A stretch of 64,000 nt of DNA from Eriocheir sinensis (Eukaryota > Arthropoda > Malacostraca > Decapoda > Varunidae), in the NCBI RefSeq assembly GCF_024679095.1, contig NC_066528.1, positions 17,350,858-17,414,857 on the forward strand, in the 5' to 3' direction. Shown piece by piece: positions 32,401 through 43,400 of this stretch. A program made the translations under genes and the position numbers. Every line of letters starts with the position of its first letter. Position 1 is the first letter of the stretch. A model generated the notes under the pieces. The model saw only the letters and a list, made by a program, of their open reading frames with translations. It was not told the origin of the DNA and ran no database searches.

Positions 32401-35400
32401 GAGGGAGGATTGGTACAGTCAGGAATAGAAAACAGAAGAGGGAAGGAATGATACGCAGCACATGGCTTAAATCTTTACTTGGTGTTTAGAAGAGAAGGCA
32501 TTGACATAGTTGAGACATTAGTGTTGAAATGTATGTTTGTATAGGTGAGGGAGGATTGGTACAGTCAGGAATAGAAAACAGAAGAGGGAAGGAATGATAC
32601 GCAGCACATGGCTAAAATCTTTACTTAGTGTTTAGAAGAGAAGGCATTGACATAGTTGAGACATTAGTGTTGAAATGTATGTTTGTATAGGTGAGGGAGG
32701 ATTGGTACAGGCAGGAATAGGAAACAGAAGAGGGAAGGAATGATACACAGCACATGGCTAAAATCTTTACTTAGTGTTTAGAAGAGAAAGACATGAACAC
32801 AGTGAAGTGAGTTAAGAAGTAAGGTAACACATAGGCCTGCTGTGGTGGTAGTGTTCGTGTGTGGTGGACGGCAGAGTATTCCTTTGAGGTGACTAACAAG
32901 CAGCTTCCCCCTCCAGACTGTCGGAGGATCTGGAGGAGATGTACGGCGATGACGATGAGTCTCTGAAGGTGTGGGAGCTGCCGATCGGGTCCTGCTGGGC
33001 GGTTCGCTGGACTGACGGCCGCTGGTACAGAGGAAAGGTCATGGCCAACATTGCCCCCAAGAGAAAGGTAATGTTCGCGATGGACCTGAAACTGTGGCCT
33101 CTTGTTTTTGTTTTTTTGTTCAGAGCAGCGTCTACAGGGGAAGCCAAAAATTGTGGCGGGCTTCCAGTGTATTGGGCTCCTTTTGTTGCTGTTTTTGTTC
33201 CTTGCCGTTGAGCTGTCTCCTTGCTCTAATAAATAAATAAATAAATAAGTAAAAAAAATATCTTCATGGTTTTGCCCCCGAGCTTCCTCCCTTGCTGTAA
33301 AAATACTAATAAAAAATCCCCTCTTTGTGTTAACTCGGCAGAAGAGCGGCTGGTGGGTGAGGGTGCTGCTGGTGGACACGGGTGAGGACGGGGAGGTGCC
33401 CACGCAGAACATACGGGTGCTGGATGGCATCTTCGCCCTGCTGCCGTGTCAGGCCCTCCCGTGTCACCTGGTGGAGGTATGTACGGGCCGGGAAGTGTTA
33501 GGCAGGAGGGACTTGGGTTCTTTTGGTTCTTTTGTAGTTTTGTTTTATAGTGGAATTTTGCCGTACTTTGAGTTATCTTTTTTTCTTCTTGTTCTTCTTC
33601 CCAGGACGTGATGTTTATGGCTTCCTGCAGGAGGCTGGCGTCATCAGCCTCCTGTAGTTTTTATTGGCCTTTTATAGTTGTAGTTTATCATGGTTTAATT
33701 TTTAACTGGTTTTATATAGTTTTATTAGTGTTGGTTTTATCACATTTTTAATTTTAACCCGGTAGCAGCGATGGGCCAAATTTGTGGCTTTACCGTGTAG
33801 CAGCGACGGGCCAAATTTGTGGCTTTACCGTGTAGCAGCGATGGGCCAAATTTGTGGCTTTACCGTGTAGCAGCGACGGGCCAAATTTGTGGCTTTACCG
33901 TGTAGCAGCGATGGGCCAAATTTGTGGCTTTACCGTGTAGCAGCGATGGGCCAAATTTGTGGCTTTACCGTGTAGCAGCGAAGGGCCAAATTTGTGGCTT
34001 TACCGTGTAGCAGCGATGGGCCAAATTTGTGGCTTTACTGTGTAGCAGCGACGGGCCAAATTTGTGGCTTTACCGTGTAGCAGCGATGGGCCAAATTTGT
34101 GGCTTTACCGTGTAGCAGCGACGGGCCAAATTTGTGGCTTTACCGTGTAGCAGCGATGGGGCAAATTTGTGGCTTTACCGTGTAGCAGCGACGGGCCAAA
34201 TTTGTGCCATGATATAACCTCCCAAAATAGATGATACATAATCTGATCACAAATGCTTTGATATATATTATGCAATGGTTTGTGTGAGGGGTGATTTTTT
34301 CTCATTTTACTCGCATGGAGGGACCATTAAGAAACATGGTCCCCGCTGCTACCGGGTTAAGCTTGTATAGTTTTATAAGATAATTAATTTGTATTAGATT
34401 CGGCGCCAAATGACCCCAAAGTTGCAGCGTTAAGACAGACTGCCCTAATAATCATCATCTTGTTCTTCTTTTCTACTTATTCTTGCGCTTCTCCATTTTC
34501 CTCTTCTTCATTTTCTCCTACTTGTTGAGGGTGAGTGTGTGTTGCAGGTGTTCCCGGTGCAGCAGTGGGAGCTTGAGCCTTGGCCGAGCAGCACCACCCA
34601 GGCCTTCGTGGGGCTGTGTGGGGGCTTCAGGTCTCCCCTCACAGCGCACATCCACGCTCGCTGCCTGTAAGTCATTCCCGTGTCTCATTAACTTGGTGGT
34701 CTGTCCCTAAACTGAAGTGAAGCAACTTTAATTAATTGGAAATACATTGAATTTAAAAACAACATGAAGCAGAAGTCCCATTTATCATTTGCCAAAAAGT
34801 TTATATCCCTAAGGTTGGCAGTGACTATATATAGGTGATTAATTTTTTGGGGAGCTAATCTTCAAATACTGCTGGCATCTAAGGGTTATATATACTGTTT
34901 TTCTCTGTTGGTTAAGGGACGGCACTTTCGGAGTTATCCTGGAGCGCAGTGACGGTGAGTTGGTCAACTTCCTCATGGTGCGTCAAGGCCTGGCTACCTC
35001 ACAGCTGCTGGAGGAGTTAGTGGAGAGTGAAAACATAGATGAAGATATGATTTCTAGGGTGTTAGGTAAGTGTTCTGACCTATTTTCTTATGTCTTAGCC
35101 CGGTAGCAGCGACGGGCCAAATTTGTGGCTTTACCGTGTAGCAGCGATGGGCCAAATTTGTGGCTTTACCGTGTACCAGCGACGGGCCAGATTTTTGCCA
35201 TGATATAAACCCCCAAAAATAGATGAGACATAAACTGATCACAAATACGTCGATATATATTATGAAATGGTTTGCGTGAGTGATGATTTTTTCTAATTTT
35301 TCTCGCTTAGAGGGACCATTAAGAAACATGATCCCTGCTGCTACTGGGTTAAATGGCCTTCATCCTAGTGTTTGTTGGCAATGAAGTTAATGTTTTCTCT

Positions 35401-37235
35401 ATTAAGCTGTTATATATTTGCTTAAAATTAATGTTTGACCAAGAAAATAATAACAGTACTTCAGGAGGAGAGATACTCAACTTTGAAGGCAACTCAGATT
35501 TTTCATTCGTCTGTGATTAATGTAGGAGCTTCATTATCTTGTTATTGTTGTTGTTATTTCCTTCTGCTTCCAGGCACCCTTGAGGAGGAGGCATCTGAAA
35601 GCCGACACGATGAACTGATTCCTGTGAGTGTTTGCCCTTCTGTCCTTGCCCCATGACCTGAGTATCCATTTTTCTGTGTCTTGGTTTTCCATAGAGTGTC
35701 TTAACCCCTAGACATCGGATTTCCTACAAGAAGACATCACCAAGCTACAGGAGTGGAACAAAAAGTGGCTGCTACAATTCAATGAAGACAAATGTAAAGT
35801 CATGCACCTTGGGAGGGAAAATCCAGCATATCAATACCACATGGGAAGCACTCCACTATCCACCACAGAGGCAGAGAAAGACCTGGGACTATACTGTTAC
35901 CAGGCTACCGGTAAAAGACAAGTCTGGGTATCCCTTCATTGGTAGCCTGGTAACATACACTCCCAGGTCTTTCTCTGCCTCTGTGGTGGATAGTGGAGTG
36001 TTTCCCATGTGGTATTGGTGTGATGGATATCCCTTCACTGGTAGCCTGGTAACATACACTCCCAGGTCTTTCTCTGCCTCTGTGGTGGATAGTGGAGTGT
36101 TTCCCATGTGGTATTGGTGTGCTGGATATCCCTTCACTGGTAGCCTGGTAACATACACTCCCAGGTCTTTCTCTGCCTCAGTGGTGGATAGTGGAGTGTT
36201 TCCCATGTGGTATTGGTATGCGGGATATCCCCTTCCAAGGTGCATGACTTTACATTTTTCTTCATTGGTAGCCTGGTAACATACACTCTTTGTTCTCTGC
36301 CTCTGTGGTGGATAGTGGAGTGTTTCATGTGGTATTGGTAGATATCCCACTGGTAGCCTGGTAACATACACACCCAGGCTGCCTCTGTGGTGGATAGTGG
36401 AGTGTTTATGTATTGGTGTGCTGGATATCCCTTCACTGGTAGCCTACATACAAGGTCTTTCTCTGCCTCCTTCACTGGTAGCCTGGTAACACTCCCAGGT
36501 CTTTCTGATATTGGTGTGCTGGATATCCCTTCACTGGTAGCCTGGTAACATACACTCTAGGTCTTTCTGCCTCTGTGGTGGATAGTGGAGTGTTTCCCAT
36601 GTGGTATTGGTGTACTTCCTCCCAAAGTTGAGCTGCTTTCCTTTGCAACCATTCCTGCAGCTTGGTGATGTCTCCTTGTAGGAAATCTGCAGTCAAGGGG
36701 TTAAGGAGAATTATTTGTATTTCCTGTATTTCCTCCTGCCTACGATACCCTACGCCCCTGTCCACCCAGCAGTGAATGGGTACCAGGTATTAATCGGGGG
36801 TTGTGTCCTGTCTCCTGGGGTCTGTTCCCTTCTATAATTCCTTCCCCTTCTGTCTCTCTCCGGCATATGACCACAGATGTTGCGCCCACTAAACGAAACT
36901 TCCCAACTTTGCTTACTTTACCGTAAAGAACACAAAACAACCCCCCCATGGTCTTTGTCTTCCCCAGAGTGAGTGGGACCCCATGTCGGAGGCGTACAGG
37001 AGCAGCAGCAACATGGTATATCACGATGATGAGTGCGCTGAGACCGTTCTGCTGGGCTGGAGGAACACGGATGAGGAACGACAGTGCAAGTACCACCGGG
37101 CCGGCCTCTGGTGCCCCCGGGGAAAGGCCTGCCCATGGGAACACATGTCAGTAAGGAGAGGTGGGTAGAGGGCGACATAGCATAGGCACATAACATAGCT
37201 TGCTTGTGAGACTAATGATGTGTGTAGTGAGGCAG

Positions 37236-37293
<58 letters not shown>

Positions 37294-37366
37294 CTGGTGC
37301 ATGTGGAGGAAAGAGAAATTGATGGAAGTAGAGAAAAGAAAAACGAGAATGTTAGAAAAGAAAAAG

Positions 37367-37407
<41 letters not shown>

Positions 37408-40400
37408 GTGCATGTGGAGGAAAGAAAAAACTGGAGAGTAAAAAAAAAAAAAAAAAAAAATGGAGCTTAGTTTTTGTCTCAGGATGTTCTTCTTTCCTCT
37501 TTCTATGTATGTTTTTTTGTGTATGTATTCTATGTATACCATTCTCCCATTCGCTGTACTTACATGTGTTAAGATACTGTACTTTTACTAACTTTTTTTT
37601 ATTTCCCATTTGATTTTCATTGTCATTGTTTTCTAATATCCTCTTTCCTTTATTTTCCCTTATTTCTTTATTAAATTCCTGTTACTCTTCACCCAGATGT
37701 CACTGTTGAGAAGGAGAAGGTCTTGGAGAGGGGGTTCCTGAGCTGCGCCTTGCCCGCCAAAGACTCCCTCGTGGCTGTTACTGTGATGTCTGTTACCTCC
37801 CCGTCCCATTTCTACGTCCACTTGCATTACGGAACCAAGGACCTTAAGTGTTTAGGTAAGTCTGGGTGACAAGCTTTTCTTCCTCGGTAACACTTGTTTA
37901 TTTGTGGTTCTTTAGTTAACCCGTCTGCTGTGATTGCCATGGATTTCGCCTTCACTGATAGCCTGGTAACATACACTCCCAGGTCTTTCTCTGCCTCTGT
38001 GGTGGATAGTGGAGTGTTTCCCATGTATTGCCTGGTAACATACACTCCCAGGTCTTTCTCTGCCTCTGTGGTGGATAGTGGAGTGTTTCCCATGTGGTAT
38101 TGCCTGGTAACATACACTCCCAGGTCTTTCTCTGCCTCTGTGGTGGATAGTGGAGTGTTTCCCATGTGGTATTGCCTGGTAACATACACTCCCAGGTCTT
38201 TCTCTGCCTCTGTGGTGGATAGTGGAGTGTTTCCCATGTGGTATTGCCTGCTAACATACACTCCCAGGTCTTTCTCTGCCTCTGTGGTGGATAGTGGAGT
38301 GTTCCCCATGTATTGCCTGCTAACATACACTCCCAGGTCTTTCTCTGCCTCAGTGGTGGATAGTGGAGTGTTTCCCATGTCGTATTGCCTGGTAACATAC
38401 ACTCCCAGGTCTTTCTCTGCCTCTGTGGTGGATAGTGGAGTGTTTCCCATGTGGTATTGCCTGGTAACATACACTCCCAGGTCTTTCTCTGCCTCTGTGG
38501 TGGATAGTGGAGTGTTTCCCATGTGGTATTGCCTGGTAACATACACTCCCAGGTCTTTCTTTGCCTCTGTGGTGGATAGTGGAGTGTTCCCCATGTGATA
38601 TTGCCTGGTAACATACACTCCCAAGTCTTTCTCTGCCTCTGTGGTGGATAGTGGAGTGTTTCCCAAGTGGTATTGGTGTGCTAGATATCCCCTCCCAAGG
38701 TACAGGACTTTACATTTTTCCTTTGTGAATTGTAGCAGCCACTTTTTGCTCCATTTCTGTAGCTTGGTGATGTCTTCTTGTAGGAAATCTGCAGTCATCT
38801 TTTAACCTGGTAGCAGCAGGGATCATGTTTCTTAAAGGTCCCTCTAAGCGAGAAAAATGAGGAAAAATCATCACTCACGCAAACCATTTCATAATATATA
38901 TCATCGCACTTGTGGTCAATTTTAGGAGCAGTGACTAGCGGGCTTTTCTTTTCATATTTGTTTCCTTTTTTTATGCCCTTGAACTGTCTCCTTTGCTGTA
39001 AAAAAAAAAAAAGGATCATCTATTTTTTTGGGGGTTTATATCATGGCAAAAATTTGGCCCGTCACTGCTACCGGGTTAAGCACTATTGGCAATGCAAAAT
39101 AAGAACACATATACAAAACAGACATCAACAACCCCATTCTCCCTTTCCTATCAGTACCCGGGAATCAAGGGGACGCTGAACTGGAAGTGTTACTGGTGGG
39201 CATGCAGAAACACTACAGCATGGGCCGAAACCGTCGCCGTAGGAACCCAGCTCTGGGCGCCCCGGGAGAGCTCATGGTGCTTCTGGAGGGCGTGCCGGAG
39301 AAGCCAGACTGCTCCCGGGTGCTGGTACTGGAGGTGGATGACTGCAGGGACGACGGATGCAGGGTGAAGGTGGGTGTGATGTGATGTTTAACAGGAGGAT
39401 GAGGAGAAAGGTCGGCATTATAAGATGCTTTGGGTAATCACATCATCTATTTCTAAAGGTCAAAGAGGGCATCAGTCGGGTTCCAGTGAGTGTTTCTTTA
39501 GGTTCAGTGTACAGAGGAAGGGTCACACTACCACCAGGGTCACAAAACTACCCCTGGAAATGCCCATGACTCCTAGGAAAGCTTTGTCAATTATGTGTTC
39601 TTGGGCAGTGAAATATCTTATAATACAATCCTTGGAGGAGGAGGAGGAAGAGGAGGAGGAGGAGGAGGAGGAGGAGGAGGAGGAAGAGGAGGAGGAGGAG
39701 GAGGAGAGCTCGTTGGTTTATTGGGTAAGTAGGTATGGGAGAGGAAGAGGAAGAGAGGAAAGGGGAAAGGAAGAGAGGAGGAGGAGAAGAAAAAGAAGAA
39801 GAGGAGGAGGAGGAGGAGGAGGAGGAGGAGGAGGAAAAAGAAAAAGTAGAGGATAATGAGGATAAGAACAAATAAGGAAAGAAGAGGAGTAGGAGAGAAG
39901 AGGAGGAGGAGGAGGGAAAAGAAAGTATAGGATAAGAAGAATCAAAACAAATAAGGAAATAAGAAAAAAAACAGGCAGATGACTATAAGTATTAAAATCA
40001 CTTCTATTCCACTCATTACTAATACATGTGTTTCCCCTCTCACTCAGGTTTTCTTCCTTGACCTTGGCTACGAAGAATGGGTATCAGACGAGAGCCTCCT
40101 TCCCATGCCTTCACAGTTCGCTTTCTTGGCCCCACAGGTATGTCCATAATCATCTTTGCCTCTTCTTCCTCCTCTTCCTTTTATGGGTATCACATGACAA
40201 CCTCCTTCCCATGCCTTCACAGTTCGCTTTCTTGGCCCCACAGGTATGTCCATAATCATCTTTGCTTCTTCTTCCTCCTCTTCCTTTTATGGGTGTCACG
40301 TGAGAGCCTCCTTCCCATGCCTTCACAGTTTGCTTTCTTGGCTTCACAGGTATGTTATAAATATCACTTTCTTCTGCTTTTTCCTCTTTGCATTTGTTCA

Positions 40401-43400
40401 TAGGTAAAGGGTTGTTTCTGTACGAGGCAACCCTGAGTGCGGGAGACCAAGGGTTCGCCCACAGACCGGCCTCTTGCAGACTCCTTACGTTCTTATGTTC
40501 TTCTTATGTAACTCATGTCTGGGGCTTGGAACGGAAACTGTAATCTTCTATACCCAAAGTTTTTATCATTCCAAGACTCGTTCAATATGAGAGACTCATT
40601 CAAAATCGCTCATTTGTCCGAAAATCTTCATCGCCGGGATATTTATGAAGTATCGTGTGTTGGAGGAAAGGGGAGCAAGGATTAGGGTGGTCCATGCTGT
40701 AATCTGGGGGCTTGCTTTAGGGGACTGTCGTGGGTGGGGGCGTTGAGTGAGTGAAGCAACGTGCCCCCTCGAGTATGCTCCCTGTTAGTTAGTCAAGTAA
40801 GGCTTCAAAATTGACCTGTCTTTTGGCCGCTCTATACTATCTTCTGTTGTGGGGGTGACAAGTACCAGGCTTTTTTTTCCTACACTTTTTGTTGCCCTTG
40901 TAAAAAATAATATTAATAATCGTTCCTTTCCTTGAGGGACTTTTTTTTCTACTCCTTTTGTTGCCCTTGTAAAAAATAATAATAATCGTTCCTCTCCTTA
41001 GGCCGTGGAGTGCTGGCTCGCTTGGGTAGATCCACCGGGAGACGGCTGGAGTCCCGAGGCTGTCGAGATATTTAAGGAGATGGTGATGGGCCGCCAGCTC
41101 TTCGCCACTGTTGTTGACGTTGACAGGTGAGGGACTACTTTATACAGTTGCTTGAGCTATCATGTATAAGTTAACCCGGTAGCAGCGACGGGCCAAATTT
41201 GTGGCTTTACCGTGTAGCAGCGACGGGCCAAATTTGTGGCTTTACCGTGTAGCAGCGACGGGCCAAATTTGTGGCTTTACCGTGTAGCAGCGACGGGCCA
41301 AATTTGTGGCTTTATCGTGTAGCAGCGACGGGCCAAATTTGTGCCATGATTTTAACCCCCCAAAATAGATGATGCATAAACTGATCACAAATGCTTTGAT
41401 ATATATTATGAAATGGTTTGTGTGAGTGATGATTTTTTTCTCATTTTTCTCGCTTAGAGGGACCATTAAGAAACATGATCCCCGCTGCTACCGGGTTAAT
41501 GCATTCTGTCTACTCTCCTGCCTATATGAGGTGTATAGTTCAAGAGGGGTGACTTGACATTTGCGTGGCCGGGGCTTCAGGTATAGGGTAAGGTAACCAG
41601 TAGGTACGCAAAAAATCGGCGATTTTTTTACACTCTGACCTGTACCCGCTATACTATTTAAGCAAACTACATCAATTATTGTTTGCAAATAAAGGAATGG
41701 CTATAGTTTCATGTGGTACAAGCATTTTTCGAATAAGATTTAACTGTACAGAAAAAATGGTGTATAAAGTTAGTGCGTACGTTTAGGCCTACCCCTACCC
41801 ATTAGGTACTCACCCTTGTCCAGTAGGTACTCATTAATTTATAACTAAAAAACTACAACAGCTAGAAGAGTCTCCTTTGGATATTTTATTCATTCAACCT
41901 CCCTTTATATGTTAGTTTATTTGTTTTTGGTGATCGCAAAGCAGTAATTAATGTATTCATGTAAAGGTGATGAAAACACAAAAAAATACTTTATTCTCTA
42001 ATTTCTTAATTCAAATACGCTCCTCTGTCCAAGTATAGGCATAATGTTGATTTGGTTACTAAAAACAATAACCTGAGTACTACAATTACTGAATTACATT
42101 TTAGTAACTCTGAAAAAAATAAATATAATGCTGCATATAAAACACTAAGAAAAGTGCTCCCTCCGTTATGTGAAGAAATTATCCATCCATGTAAATGAAA
42201 AGAATTATTGGGCATTTCTTCAAGAAAATAACTCAAAAGCATAAGTAAATCTAAAATATAGATATTGAATCTAATTGGATCCTGAATAGGCTCTAATCAG
42301 TTGTTAAACTTAAGGGGACTGGCTGGTTGCCGAGGCCAAAATTCGAGAAATTTACCAAATTCTGGCAACACCGGATTTCACCACCTTACAGCATAGTATA
42401 TCGACTGGGTAGTGTAAATTTGCCATCCGATATCTCTAAGTGCCTCAAAAATGGCCTTATTTCAACCTAATGCGGGTCGATTTTGGCCCGGCTGGGCACC
42501 GAGCGTAGTAGTGACCCGTGATTGACCTCCATATAGCGAAAGAATTGCGTAAATTGCTTTATTTTCTCTCTGGGACTACGTTACACTACCTTCGTAGGCG
42601 AATATGCATATCACTGGAAAGAGCTTGATTTGCGCTACAATGTTTAGGGATTAGATTTTCTATTTTCCATTTCATTCATCTACAATTAGTCTGTGAAAAA
42701 ATTAATTTACCCGAAATTAGTCGTTGCAAATTTTGCACTAACTTTGTACGGCCCTAATTCGACTAATTAGAACTCATTCAAAAATTTGCCTCCTAAATCT
42801 TTTAGAGAAAATCAAGCCCTTTCCACTGATATATATATTTTTGTCATAGGATAAAATGTGTAGTCTGTTTTTAGGTTTAAGGAAAGTTTGTTTAGTTTCG
42901 CACTAATTTGGCTCTAATTCGATAACTAATTGCCCAATTCTAATGAAATTTTATGGGTACATACAGTGTAGGGTACCCTATAACTGTGCCACATTTCAGT
43001 TGAATCGGATAATAAATACGGAATTACTAATCGGCAACCAGCCGGTTCCCTTAATCAAGTGAAATGTATATTGTAAAGGAAAAACTTTAGTTTTAGTGAA
43101 TAAGAATATAGGACTTCCTTCAAACAAAATAGCAGTTATCACTTTACAATTTGAAGTGGGAGATAAGTATTTCCTTTATAGAAGTAGTAAATGCAAATCC
43201 ATGAACACGGCCCCTGCACTCTGGATTTGGGGGTTCTAGTACAGCTAGCTCACATGCTCTGTGAGGATATGATAGTTCCGCGTAGTCTGGGACGGCAGTA
43301 CCTACTGGACAACATGCACTGCGTGCCTACTGGACAGCCAGTGGGGTAAGTTTGATGAGGTGGCACAGACAGTTTTCACAGGACAGTGCTTCTTGTTCTC

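Noticed and set aside
33754..34200. CRISPR-like regularly spaced repeats
   Set aside because: The 34-bp units are contiguous with no unique spacers, and lie in a eukaryotic intron inside a MITE.
40160..40395. Extra coding exons 16b and 16c
   Set aside because: The copies retain GTATGT donors but lack a convincing acceptor at their start; the second reads through TGA in CACATGACAA in one frame, so I treat them as intronic repeats.
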